Shown: in pieces, positions 14,262 through 22,370 of the stretch
How the letters are laid out: each line of letters starts with the position of its first letter
How positions within the stretch are numbered: position 1 is the stretch's first letter
Source of the DNA: Streptomyces sp. MBT65
GTDB taxonomy: Bacteria > Actinomycetota > Actinomycetes > Streptomycetales > Streptomycetaceae
NCBI RefSeq assembly: GCF_016612545.1
Contig: NZ_JAENRY010000058.1
Coordinates: 517-33,595 of the forward strand
DNA: 33,079 nucleotides
Direction: 5' to 3'
Program-made: the position numbers and the translations under genes
Notes under the pieces: model-generated
The model's input: only the letters and a program-made list of their open reading frames with translations
The model's database searches: none
Told to the model about the DNA's origin: nothing

Positions 14262-14924
14262 ATGCCCGACACCACCGCGGCCGCCGCCGCCCGCGCGGAA
14301 CTCGCCGACGCCCGGGTCTACCTCTGCACGGACGCCCGCAGACGCCAGGGCGACCTCGCGGAGTTCCTGGACGCGGTCCTGGCCGGCGGGGTCGACATCG
14401 TGCAGTTGCGCGACAAGGGCATGGAGGCCGCCGAGGAACTGGAGCACCTCCGGGTGTTCGCCGACGCCTGCGCCCGGCACGGCAGACTCCTCGCGGTCAA
14501 CGACCGTGCGGACGTGGCCCACGCCGCCGGCGCCGACGTACTGCACCTGGGCCAGGGCGACCTCCCGGTGCCCGCCGCCCGCGCGATCCTCGGCGACGAC
14601 ATCCTGATCGGCCGCTCCACGCACGCCGAGCGGGAGGCCGCCGCGGCCGCCGTCCAGGAGGGCGTGGACTACTTCTGCACGGGCCCCTGCTGGCCCACCC
14701 CGACCAAGCCCGGCCGCCATGCCCCCGGTCTCGACCTCGTCCGGTACACGGCCGCCCTGGGCACCGACCGCCCCTGGTTCGCCATCGGCGGCATCGACCT
14801 CGGCAACGTCGACGAGGTGCTCGAAGCGGGCGCCCGCCGGGTCGTGGTCGTACGGGCGATCACGGAGGCCGACGACCCGGGCGCGGCGGCGGCGGAGTTC
14901 GCGAAGCGGCTGCGGCAGGCCTGA
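14262..14924 (+). CDS. thiE: Thiamine-phosphate synthase
   Basis: A 220-residue TIM-barrel enzyme that couples hydroxymethylpyrimidine pyrophosphate to thiazole phosphate, giving thiamin phosphate. Visible motifs are VDIVQLRDKGM, LLAVNDRADVAHAAGADVLHLG, LIGRSTH, DYFCTGPCWPTPTKPG (thiazole-phosphate loop) and WFAIGGIDLGNVDEV. ATG 14262 is chosen for GGGGAC about 7 nt upstream; the in-frame ATG at 14241 has no SD. It is on the opposite strand from thiO-S-G and has no TPP aptamer, so it is regulated separately from them. Confidence 0.95.
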   Translation: MPDTTAAAAARAELADARVYLCTDARRRQGDLAEFLDAVLAGGVDIVQLRDKGMEAAEELEHLRVFADACARHGRLLAVNDRADVAHAAGADVLHLGQGDLPVPAARAILGDDILIGRSTHAEREAAAAAVQEGVDYFCTGPCWPTPTKPGRHAPGLDLVRYTAALGTDRPWFAIGGIDLGNVDEVLEAGARRVVVVRAITEADDPGAAAAEFAKRLRQA

Positions 14925-15078
14925 GGGGCGTACGGCCGGAGCTTGACGGTCGTACAACTGGAGGCTGACCGTCGTACGGCCGGGGCCCTGCTGTCCGATG
15001 GGTGGACAAGAGGGCGACAAAACAGGCAAATTCCCCGTTCCGGTTGGGTCGCCGCCACGCCCTGACTAACCTGCGGGT
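14925..15078 (+). promoter_or_regulatory. thiE-metF intergenic region: dyads and candidate metF promoter
   Basis: Three elements are visible. A 7-bp inverted repeat GACGGTC/GACCGTC (14945-14951, 14967-14973) may end the thiE transcript. A dyad TGTCC-N7-GGACA (14992-14996, 15004-15008) looks like an operator. TTGGGT-N17-TAACCT (15044-15049, 15067-15072) places a start site at the metF ATG. No known methionine-pathway riboswitch fold was recognised. Confidence 0.4.
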
Positions 15079-16002
15079 ATGGCCTTCGGAACCGCATCCA
15101 CCAGGACTGATCGCGCACGCACCGTGCGTGACATGCTCGCGACCGGCAAGGGGACCTACTCGTTCGAGTTCTCCGCGCCGAAAACCCCGAAGGGCGAGCG
15201 GAACCTGTGGAGCGCGTTGCGGAGGGTCGAGGCGGTCGCCCCCGACTTCGTCTCCGTGACCTACGGCGCCGGTGGCTCCACCCGCGCGGGCACCGTCCGG
15301 GAGACCGAGCAGATCGTCGCCGACACCACGCTCACCCCGGTCGCCCACCTCACCGCGGTCGACCACTCCGTCGCCGAACTGCGCAACATCATCGGCCAGT
15401 ACGCCGACGCCGGGATCCGCAACATCCTCGCCGTGCGCGGCGACCCGCCCGGCGACCCCATGGCCGACTGGGTGGCGCACCCCCAGGGGCTGACGTACGC
15501 GGCCGAACTGGTCCGGCTCATCAAGGAGTCGGGCGATTTCTGCGTCGGCGTCGCCGCCTTCCCGGAGATGCACCCGCGCTCCCCGGACTGGGACACGGAC
15601 GTCGCGCACTTCGTCGACAAGTGCCGGGCCGGCGCCGACTACGCGATCACGCAAATGTTCTTCGAACCCGAGTCGTACCTGCGGTTGCGCGACCGCGTCG
15701 AGGCGGCGGGCTGCGCGACCCCGGTCATCCCCGAGGTCATGCCGGTGACCAGCGTGCGGATGCTGGAGCGGTTGCCGCAGCTCAGCAACGCCGACATCCC
15801 GGCCGCTCTGAAAGAGCGAATCCTCACAGCCAAAGACGATCCGGCCGCTGTACGCTCGATCGGAATCGACTTCGCCACGGAGTTCTGCGCCCGGCTGCTG
15901 GCCGAGGGAGTGCCAGGACTGCACTTCATCACGCTGAACAACTCCACGGCGACGCTGGAAATCTACGAGAACCTGGGCCTGCACCACCCACCGCAGGCCT
16001 AG
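15079..16002 (+). CDS. metF: 5,10-methylenetetrahydrofolate reductase
   Basis: A 307-residue flavoprotein TIM barrel that reduces methylene-THF to methyl-THF, the methyl donor for methionine synthase. Visible motifs are YSFEFSAPKT (catalytic Glu30), PDFVSVTYGAGGST, NILAVRGDPPGD, GVAAFPEMHP, ADYAITQMFFEPE and PVIPEVMPVTS. TAACCT lies six nt before the ATG and there is no SD, so the mRNA is probably leaderless. M. tuberculosis has a MetF-like protein (Rv2172c) near pknL-Rv2175c, so its position here looks like conserved synteny. Confidence 0.95.
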   Translation: MAFGTASTRTDRARTVRDMLATGKGTYSFEFSAPKTPKGERNLWSALRRVEAVAPDFVSVTYGAGGSTRAGTVRETEQIVADTTLTPVAHLTAVDHSVAELRNIIGQYADAGIRNILAVRGDPPGDPMADWVAHPQGLTYAAELVRLIKESGDFCVGVAAFPEMHPRSPDWDTDVAHFVDKCRAGADYAITQMFFEPESYLRLRDRVEAAGCATPVIPEVMPVTSVRMLERLPQLSNADIPAALKERILTAKDDPAAVRSIGIDFATEFCARLLAEGVPGLHFITLNNSTATLEIYENLGLHHPPQA

Positions 16003-16058
16003 ACCGGCCGCCCGGACATACGACACACTGCGTAGCGGCCACTGGGAGAGGGGCGTAC

Positions 16059-17036
16059 ATGGGCTGGACGGTCCTCTACATCGCGTTCGGCATCGTCGCA
16101 CTGTGGTTGCTCGGTGAGGTGTTGCTGCAGTACAAGGCACGGCTGCGCTGGCGGCTGCTCGCCTTCGTCGGCTTCCTGGGCGTCGTGCTCGGGGTGCTGA
16201 TCCCCTCCGTCGTCGTGATCGGCCTGGGCGCGGTGGCCTTCGCCGTCGGCCAGACCTACGTCACGCTGTCGTTCCGCCGCGGCTTCGAAGCCGGCTGGGC
16301 GGTCTCCGGCCGGCCGGGCGCGGGCGGCACCAAGCGCCGCCGCGGCGAGCCGGACGAGCAGGACCCGAACCTGGACGCCTCCGGCCTCGAAGGCGCGGAG
16401 ACCGGCTTCCCGGAGTACGGCCAGAACAAGCCGGCCTTCGGCCAGGACGACGACTTCGACCGCGACGACGTGTTCACCCCGAACCGCCCCCTCGCCCCCA
16501 CGGCCGCCGAGTCCACCTCGGTCTACGAGCCGCAGCCCCTCCCGGACGACACCGGTTCCTACGGCGTCTACAGCCCCGCCGCCTTCGCGAACGCCGCCGA
16601 CCCGAACTACGCGGGTACGGACCAGGCGTACGCGGCAGCGGCCGCCGGCCAGACCCAGGACCAGTCCTACGGCTACGACGCCAACTACGCGGGCTACGAC
16701 CAGCAGCAGTACGGCTACGACGCGACCGGCCAGCAGCAGTACGCGGCTTACTCCGACCCGTACATCGGCACCCAGACCTACGGCGGCACCGGCTACGACA
16801 CGGGCTACGACGGCCAGCAGCAGTACCCCCAGCAGGGCTACACCCAGGACCAGTACGGCAACACCGGCTACGGCGGCGAGACCCCGGCCGGCGGGGTGTG
16901 GGTCCCGCAGCAGCGCAACGACGAGACCTACGGCGAGGTCCCGCCGGAGCAGCAGTACCCGTACGACGGCAACGCCCAGAACGGCCAGCAGCAGCCGCAG
17001 CAGAACACCGGCTACGACGAGCAGTACCGTTTCTGA
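16059..17036 (+). CDS. Membrane protein with long Tyr/Gln/Gly-rich disordered tail
   Basis: 325 residues. Hydrophobic segments at about 3-21 and 33-66 (two or three membrane helices) precede a basic patch (GTKRRR), an acidic linker (QDDDFDRDDVF) and a long low-complexity tail. The last 123 residues hold 21 Tyr and 25 Gln, with repeated YGYD, GYD, QQQY and QYG units and very few Lys, Leu or Ile. This composition resembles prion-like or phase-separating regions. I do not recognise the family beyond its occurrence in streptomycetes and assign no function. The ATG at 16059 follows GGGAGAGGGG by about 6 nt. It ends 3 nt from the convergent CrtI-like gene. Confidence 0.85.
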   Translation: MGWTVLYIAFGIVALWLLGEVLLQYKARLRWRLLAFVGFLGVVLGVLIPSVVVIGLGAVAFAVGQTYVTLSFRRGFEAGWAVSGRPGAGGTKRRRGEPDEQDPNLDASGLEGAETGFPEYGQNKPAFGQDDDFDRDDVFTPNRPLAPTAAESTSVYEPQPLPDDTGSYGVYSPAAFANAADPNYAGTDQAYAAAAAGQTQDQSYGYDANYAGYDQQQYGYDATGQQQYAAYSDPYIGTQTYGGTGYDTGYDGQQQYPQQGYTQDQYGNTGYGGETPAGGVWVPQQRNDETYGEVPPEQQYPYDGNAQNGQQQPQQNTGYDEQYRF

Positions 17037-17039
17037 AGC

Positions 17040-18539
17040 CTACTGAGACCCTCTGAACTGCGGCCCCTCCACGATCAGTCCGGCGACCAGCGCCCCCGAC
17101 ATACCGGCGTGCGGAAGCCCGCCACCGGGGTGCGACCAGCCGCCGACCCGGTAGAGCCCGGGCAGCCGGGTGGTGTTCGCCGGGTGCAGGAAACGGCCCC
17201 GGCCCGCCGCGAGCGAGGGGGCCGGTACGGAGTCGGCCCCTGTTTCCGTGTCCCCGGGTGCGCGCACCTCGTGCCACAACAGGCGCTCCCGCAGCGCCGG
17301 TACGGCCCGTCCGGCGGCTTCGAGGAGGAAGTCCGTGTACCGCCGGACCGTGCTCTCGTCCTCCCAGCCGGCCTCGCCCGACAGCACGGCGGACACCACC
17401 GCCGACTCGTGCTCGCCGTCCGGCCGCAGCGCGGGGTCGTCCGGGCGCAGCACGGTCACCGTGGGACAGCGGGGCTCGTCGCCGCCGGGGGAGACCAGGA
17501 AGTCCAACTCGGCCTCGCGGTCCGGCGCGTGGACCACCGTCCGGTGGACGGCACCGGCCTCGCGCGGGCCGCGCAGCGCCAGCAGGAGCGTGAGTCGCAC
17601 CGGCCGGGGCGCGTCCGGATCGGTCCGCACATCGCCGTCCTCGTCCAGTGGACGGTCCGTCAGGGCCCGCAGCCGCCCCGGGTCCACGTCGGCGACGACC
17701 TGGTCCGCGTCGACCACGGTCCCGTCGCTCAGCTCGACCCCCGCCGCCCGCCCGTCCTTCTCCAGGACCCGGGTGACCTCGGCGCCGAAGACGAACTCGA
17801 CCCGTCTCGCCAGACACCGCTCGTACACCGCGCGCGCCAACTCCCGCATGCCGCCCCGCACATACCAGGTGCCGAAGGCGTGCTCCATGTACGGCAGCAC
17901 GGCCGCGCTCGCCGGAGCGGTCCGGGGTTCGAGGCCGTACGCGAGCGCGTGGCTCTCCAGGAGGGCCGTCAGGCGTTCGTCGCGCAGCTCCCAGGTGCCG
18001 ATCTCGGCGAGGGTGCTCGCCCTTCGCGTGCGCAGCAGTTTCTTGTGCGGGACCGCCGGATAGGGCTCCTGCCCGGCCAGCACCGGCCAGTCGGTCCAGA
18101 GGGGCTCCTCCAGGAGGGGCCTGCGGGTGCGGTCCCAGGCCTCGCGGGCCCGGATCAGGAAGTCGCCCCAGCGCTGCCCCGCGCCGCCGCCCAGTGCCTC
18201 GTCCAGGGCCGTGACGACACCCGCGCGGGAGGCGTTCGGCAACGACACCGCCGTGCCGTCCGCGAAGACGTGCCGGGCGGACGGGTCGACCTGGACCAGC
18301 TCGACCAGGTCCTCCAGCGGCTCCTTGCCGGTCTTGACGAACAGGTCGCGGTACACCGCGGGCACGGGCAGCAGTCCGGGGCCGGTGTCGAAGACGAACC
18401 CGTCCCGCTCGAAGCGGCGCACCGCACCGCCGTACGTCTCCGTACGCTCGTACACCGCCACCCGGTGGCCCGCGACGGCCAGCCGGGCAGCGGCCGCCAT
18501 CGCGCCCATGCCGGCGCCGATCACCGCAATCCGTGCCAT
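17040..18539 (-). CDS. CrtI-like FAD-dependent oxidoreductase (phytoene desaturase family)
   Basis: A 499-residue protein. The N-terminal FAD motif is ARIAVIGAGMGAMAAAARLA, followed by AVYERTETYGGAVRRFERDG with the typical G-R/F-RDGFVFDTGP continuation. The C-terminal signature is LPGLYRVGGWSHPGGGLPHA plus GMSGALVAGLI, as in CrtI-type desaturases/isomerases. No carotenoid genes are adjacent, and many family members act on other substrates (RetSat/NAD(P)-FAD oxidoreductases), so the substrate is open. ATG 18539 is chosen because the FAD fold begins immediately after it. TAAAGT seven nt upstream and the lack of an SD suggest a leaderless mRNA. Confidence 0.87.
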   Translation of the reverse strand: MARIAVIGAGMGAMAAAARLAVAGHRVAVYERTETYGGAVRRFERDGFVFDTGPGLLPVPAVYRDLFVKTGKEPLEDLVELVQVDPSARHVFADGTAVSLPNASRAGVVTALDEALGGGAGQRWGDFLIRAREAWDRTRRPLLEEPLWTDWPVLAGQEPYPAVPHKKLLRTRRASTLAEIGTWELRDERLTALLESHALAYGLEPRTAPASAAVLPYMEHAFGTWYVRGGMRELARAVYERCLARRVEFVFGAEVTRVLEKDGRAAGVELSDGTVVDADQVVADVDPGRLRALTDRPLDEDGDVRTDPDAPRPVRLTLLLALRGPREAGAVHRTVVHAPDREAELDFLVSPGGDEPRCPTVTVLRPDDPALRPDGEHESAVVSAVLSGEAGWEDESTVRRYTDFLLEAAGRAVPALRERLLWHEVRAPGDTETGADSVPAPSLAAGRGRFLHPANTTRLPGLYRVGGWSHPGGGLPHAGMSGALVAGLIVEGPQFRGSQ

Positions 18540-18560
18540 GCCCGCGACTTTATCGGCCGC

Positions 18561-18578
18561 CACTGACAGTGACGTCAC
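18561..18578. promoter_or_regulatory. Overlapping palindromes before the CrtI-like gene
   Basis: CACTG-a-CAGTG (18561-18571) overlaps the perfect palindrome GTGACGTCAC (18569-18578), in the 45-nt spacer between the DUF4126 and CrtI-like genes. Both lie at or just upstream of the expected -35. They are possible operators; no regulator can be named. Confidence 0.35.
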
Positions 18579-18584
18579 GGGCCG

Positions 18585-19211
18585 TCACCACGGGGGCCGG
18601 TCCGGTGGCCCTCCCACCTGCGCGGCCAGCCGTTTCTCCTCCCGGCGCTGGGCCCGGCGGCGCAGGAAGCGCCGGATCCGCGAGATCAGGAAGAACAGGA
18701 CGGTGAGTCCGGCCACCAGCAGCACGGCCGCGATGATCGCCGCCGCCTCGGGATGGAACATCGCGAACGAGACGATCCCGCCGACCCCGAGATCCTCCGC
18801 GAAGCTCATGATCACGTTGCTGAACGGCTCGGGCGAGGTGTTGATCGCCATCCGCGTCCCGGCCTTGACGGTATGGCTGGCCAGCGCCGACGAACCGCCG
18901 ATCAGTCCCGCCGCCACGTCGTTCAGCGAACCGCTGTGACCCGCGAGCACCGCGCCGACCCAGGCCCCGGCGGCCGGCCGGATCACCGTGTGCACGGAGT
19001 CCCACACGGAGTCGACGTAGGGGATCTTGTCGGCGATCGCCTCGCACACGAACAGGACGGCCGCTGTGACGAGGACCTCAGGGCGTTGCAGCGTCTCGGG
19101 GACGGCGTCGCTCACCCCGGTCGCTCCGAAGACGCCGAGCAGGAGCACCACCGCGTAGGCGTTGATGCCGCTGGCCCAGCCGCTGGTGAAGACCAGGGGG
19201 AGTACGGACAC
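18585..19211 (-). CDS. DUF4126-type integral membrane protein
   Basis: About 208 residues with four to five hydrophobic helices: LPLVFTSGWASGINAYAVVLLLGVFG, VLVTAAVLFVCEAIADKIPYVDS, the PAAGAWVGAVLA region, and IIAAVLLVAGLTVLFFLI. A basic C-terminal tail (RRFLRRRAQRREEKR) follows. The GINAYAV-LLLG opening and the VDS-WD-VHT-IRP-AGA block match DUF4126 proteins, which have no known function. The start is uncertain. GTG 19211, seven nt after TACTAT, is preferred; GTG 19229 is the alternative. The gene is 45 nt upstream of the CrtI-like gene on the same strand. Confidence 0.8.
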   Translation of the reverse strand: MSVLPLVFTSGWASGINAYAVVLLLGVFGATGVSDAVPETLQRPEVLVTAAVLFVCEAIADKIPYVDSVWDSVHTVIRPAAGAWVGAVLAGHSGSLNDVAAGLIGGSSALASHTVKAGTRMAINTSPEPFSNVIMSFAEDLGVGGIVSFAMFHPEAAAIIAAVLLVAGLTVLFFLISRIRRFLRRRAQRREEKRLAAQVGGPPDRPPW

Positions 19212-19593
19212 GGAGGCGATAGTAACCACTCGGCAACGGGGCGTCCTGGGCCTGAGTGCGTACGGCTGAGTATCCGTACCTAGGGAGTGAGATGAGTACC
19301 CGCGCGGATGGGGTGCGACCTGCGCGAACGAGAGAGTGGAGACACGGAAAGGGGCGCGGCTCCGGTACCGCCGACACGGGGCGGCGGAACGGGGCCCGCG
19401 CCCTTGGCCGCTCCTTCCGCCGGATTCTCGGCGGGAGCGAGGCACGGGGGAGCCCAGGGGGACTGACCGACGGGGGTTCCGACAGGGGGAACGTAGGGGG
19501 GAAGCACAAGGAGGCGCCGGTTCGGGGTGGCCCGCGGGGGACGCGGCCACAACGGACCGGCGCTTCTGTGTGCGCTCTTCTTGTGTGCCGCTT
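19212..19593. other. 382-nt intergenic region with TGAGTAYCCG repeats
   Basis: No supportable gene is seen; the long plus-strand frame here runs antisense through tetR and has no family character. Near the DUF4126 start are three related words: TGAGTGCG (19253), TGAGTATCCG (19267) and TGAGTACCCG (19293). An inverted repeat GTACGG-N8-CCGTAC (19260-19279) overlaps them. At the tetR end there is a terminator-like structure (separate entry). The middle is G-rich on the plus strand, with several GGGGG runs. Confidence 0.5.
19514..19563 (-). terminator. Nested hairpin downstream of tetR
   Basis: The outer stem GCGCCGGT/ACCGGCGC (19514-19521 with 19556-19563) encloses an inner GTGGCC...GGCCAC hairpin. 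It lies 31 nt beyond the tetR stop on the minus strand and probably ends the ABC/YhgE/TetR transcript. Confidence 0.6.
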
Positions 19594-20223
19594 TCAGCGG
19601 TCCCCGCTGACCCGCCCCTGGAGGAGCCGGGACAGCGCCGAGTGGACGTCGTCCAGGGAGCGCTCCGGCTGGAACGACTGCCAGTCCAGGGCGGCCACCA
19701 GGACCATCCCGACCAGCGCGGCCGCGGTCAGCCGGACATCGATCTCGGGGCTGAACTCGCCGTTCGCCACGCCCGCGTGCAGCACGTCCTCGATGGCCGC
19801 GTTCACCTGCTGCCGCACCACCATGAGCGTGGGCTGCCAGGAGCGGTTGGTGCGCCACAGCTCGGCCACGTAGAGCTGGGTGAAGGACGGGTAGCGGGCG
19901 ATGAAGCCGAGGCCCGCGCGGATCATCGCGTCCAGGGCGTCCACCTTGCTGCCGCCGTCCCGCGCGGTCTGCTCGGCGGCCTCCCTCAGCGAGGCGGTGA
20001 GGAGGCCCACGCCGTGCCGCAGCAGCTCCTCGAAGAGGACGGACTTGCTGGCGAAGTTGTAGTAGACGGTGCCCTTCGCGACCCCGGCACGCTCGGCGAT
20101 CTCGTCCACCGTGGTGGCCGAGAAGCCCTGTTCGGCGATGAGCGTGACGGCTGCCTCGTAGAGCTTCTGCCGGGTGGCCTCGCGGCGCGTGCTACCGCCC
20201 GACGGGGTGTTGCTGCTTTCCAT
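19594..20223 (-). CDS. TetR-family transcriptional regulator
   Basis: A 209-residue repressor. The N-terminal HTH is canonical: REATRQKLYEAAVTLIAEQG, then SATTVDEIAERAGVAKGTVY, then YNFASKSVLFEELL (about 14-70). The rest is the helical ligand-binding domain, including LYVAELWRTNRSWQP and a C-terminal AALVGMVLVAALDWQ. The ATG at 20223 is chosen by similarity; the SD is weak. It is the last gene after the degenerate ABC ATPase and YhgE/Pip genes, with a 62-nt gap. A TetR-like operator lies upstream of the first gene (23073-23086), so it probably controls its own operon. Confidence 0.92.
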   Translation of the reverse strand: MESSNTPSGGSTRREATRQKLYEAAVTLIAEQGFSATTVDEIAERAGVAKGTVYYNFASKSVLFEELLRHGVGLLTASLREAAEQTARDGGSKVDALDAMIRAGLGFIARYPSFTQLYVAELWRTNRSWQPTLMVVRQQVNAAIEDVLHAGVANGEFSPEIDVRLTAAALVGMVLVAALDWQSFQPERSLDDVHSALSRLLQGRVSGDR

Positions 20224-20285
20224 GGGCCTGATTGTCACAGGCCCGGCTCCGGCGCCGGGCACGGGTGCCGGGGTCCTGGGCGGGG

Positions 20286-22370
20286 TCACAGGGTCAGCTC
20301 CGGGTGCAGCCGGTCCAGCGTCCACACCTGGCGGCGGCGCGCCGACAGCGCGGTCAGTGCGAGGGCGCCCGCGGTGAAGGCGGTGAGCACCACGCACGCG
20401 TGCCACACCGGTTCGAGACCGCCGCCCGTGATGAGCCTCCTTAGGGCCTCGACGATGTAACTCATCGGCAAGAAGGGGTGGATCGCGTTGAAGAAGCCCG
20501 GGCTTGTCTGCACCGGATAGGTGCCGCCCGCCGACGTCAACTGGAGCATCAGCAGGGCGAGTACGAGGATCCGGCCCGCCGCCCCGAAGCGTGCGTTCAG
20601 CCACTGCACGATCGCCGCGAAGCACGCCGTCACCAGGAACAGGAAGCCGACCGTGCCGGCCGCCCGCGCCATCTCCAGGCCGATCGCCCAGTGCAGTACG
20701 GCCATCAGGGCCACCGTCTGGAGCACCCCGACCGCGACCACCGGCAGCCAGCCCGCGAGCGCGATCCGCCAGGCCGAGGCACCGGCGGCGAGCGCGCGCC
20801 GGTTCATGGGCGCGATCAGCATGTAGGCCACCATCGCGCCCACCCACAGGGAGAGCGGGATGAAGTACGGGGCGAATCCGGTGCCGTAGTTGGGCGCCTT
20901 GTGCAGGTCCTGGGAGGCCAGTCGGACCGGGTCGGCCATGACACCGGTGCGCTGCTCGCGGTCCTGCTTGTCGTAGTCCGGGATCTGCGCGGCGCCGTCG
21001 TGCAGTCCGCCGGCGAGTTTCCCGGAGCCGTCGACGAGCTTGTACAGGCCGCCGCTCAGATCCACGGCACCCGTCTTCAGCCTGCCGACACCGGCGTCCA
21101 GCGTGGCGGCGCCCGTCTTGGCCGTGCCGAGCCCGGTGTGCAGGGTCTCGGCGCCCGCGGCGACCTTGCCGGCACCGGCGTTCAGCTTGTTGATTTTGGC
21201 CACCGCGTCGTCGAGGTCCTCGGAGAGGTGCGGTGCGCGGTCGGCGAGCGCCTGGGCCTGCGTCTGGAGCGTGCCGAGGTTCGCGTCGAGCCTCTTCAGG
21301 TCGCCATTCTGATCGGCCACCAGGCTGTTCACGTCGTCGGCGACCTTCGCCACGTCCGAGGCGGCCTGCACGGCCTTCTTCAGGTCGGGACAGGCGGCGT
21401 CGGCCAGGACGGCGTTCTCGCAGCGCGCCCTGTAGACCTCGTCCAGGGTGTCCGAAGCCGCGTGCGCGCCCTTGGCGGCGATCGGGGCCGTCTTCACCAG
21501 GGTGCCCAGGTTGGCGCGGATCGTCCTCGCCGAGTCGGCGACCAACTGGGCCGTGTCCCCGATGGTCTTCTCGTTGTCCTTCAGGAAGGGCCCCACCTTG
21601 TCGGCGACCCCGTTGACCGTGTCGGCGAGGGTCTGCGTCCCGGCCGCCACCTGGCGCGAACCGTCCGCCAGGTCACCGGCGCCCGTGTCGAGCCTCTTCA
21701 GGCCCTTGGAGAGCGTGCCGCTGCCCTCCTTGGCGTCCTTCAGGCCGTCGGCGAGATCCTTGGAGCCCTCCTCGGCCGTACCGATGCCGCCCTTGAGTTT
21801 GTCGGCGCCGTCGGCCGCCTTCACGGTCTCGCCGTGGATGTCGGAGAACGACACGAAGATCCGGTCCAGGAAGGTCCGCGAGGCCTTCGTGGACGCGGCC
21901 GACCGCACCTCGCTGAACACCGTCCGGGAGATCTGCCCGACGATGTAGTTGTTCGCGTCGTTCGTCCGCACCTGGAGCGCGCCCGTCTCCGGGGAGTCGC
22001 CCGCACTGGAGGTGACGCGCGCACTGAAGTCGGCCGGCATCGTCAACGACAAGTAGTACGTGCCGTCCTCGACACCCTTCCGCGCGGTGGCCGCACTCAC
22101 CTCGTGCCACTCGAACGTCCCGCTGCCGCGCAGCCCCCGGGTGATGTCGTCGCCCGCCGTGACCCTCTTCCCGCCGGCACTCGCCCCCTTGTCGTCGTTG
22201 ACGAGCGCCACGGGGATGCGGTCCAGGCGGCCGTACGGGTCCCAGAAGGACCACAGGTACAGGGCGCCGTACAGCAGCGGCAGCAGCAGGAGGGCGACGA
22301 GCGCGGCGCGCGGCAGCTTCCCCCTGCCGAAGCGCCGCAGCTCAAGCGCGGCCAGTCGTGGCGCGTGCAT
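20286..22370 (-). CDS. YhgE/Pip-domain membrane protein (ABC-2-like permease)
   Basis: 694 residues. It has one N-terminal helix (ALVALLLLPLLYGALYLWSF) followed by the diagnostic DPYGRLDRIPVALVNDDKGA. A long extracytoplasmic region includes a coiled segment of repeated Gly/Ala/Leu heptads (DLADGLKDAKEGSGTLSKGL and similar). About five C-terminal helices follow, with FIPLSLWVGAMVAYMLI, VLILVLALLMLQLTSAGGTYPVQTSP and FFNAIHPFLPMSYIVEALR. This is the YhgE/Pip architecture, related to ABC-2 permeases, phage-infection proteins and type VII-associated EsaA. The substrate is unknown. The ATG at 22370 overlaps the ATPase gene by 29 nt, so the two are probably made as partners. Confidence 0.88.
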   Translation of the reverse strand: MHAPRLAALELRRFGRGKLPRAALVALLLLPLLYGALYLWSFWDPYGRLDRIPVALVNDDKGASAGGKRVTAGDDITRGLRGSGTFEWHEVSAATARKGVEDGTYYLSLTMPADFSARVTSSAGDSPETGALQVRTNDANNYIVGQISRTVFSEVRSAASTKASRTFLDRIFVSFSDIHGETVKAADGADKLKGGIGTAEEGSKDLADGLKDAKEGSGTLSKGLKRLDTGAGDLADGSRQVAAGTQTLADTVNGVADKVGPFLKDNEKTIGDTAQLVADSARTIRANLGTLVKTAPIAAKGAHAASDTLDEVYRARCENAVLADAACPDLKKAVQAASDVAKVADDVNSLVADQNGDLKRLDANLGTLQTQAQALADRAPHLSEDLDDAVAKINKLNAGAGKVAAGAETLHTGLGTAKTGAATLDAGVGRLKTGAVDLSGGLYKLVDGSGKLAGGLHDGAAQIPDYDKQDREQRTGVMADPVRLASQDLHKAPNYGTGFAPYFIPLSLWVGAMVAYMLIAPMNRRALAAGASAWRIALAGWLPVVAVGVLQTVALMAVLHWAIGLEMARAAGTVGFLFLVTACFAAIVQWLNARFGAAGRILVLALLMLQLTSAGGTYPVQTSPGFFNAIHPFLPMSYIVEALRRLITGGGLEPVWHACVVLTAFTAGALALTALSARRRQVWTLDRLHPELTL

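Noticed and set aside
14925..15078. SAM or cobalamin riboswitch before metF
   Set aside because: None of the conserved aptamer words is present, and the predicted leaderless start leaves no room for a leader RNA.
19256..19873. Plus-strand frame after an SD-like GGGAGTGAG before ATG 19293
   Set aside because: It runs antisense into tetR, is Gly/Arg/Thr-rich with no recognisable domain, and codon structure supports the minus-strand gene.
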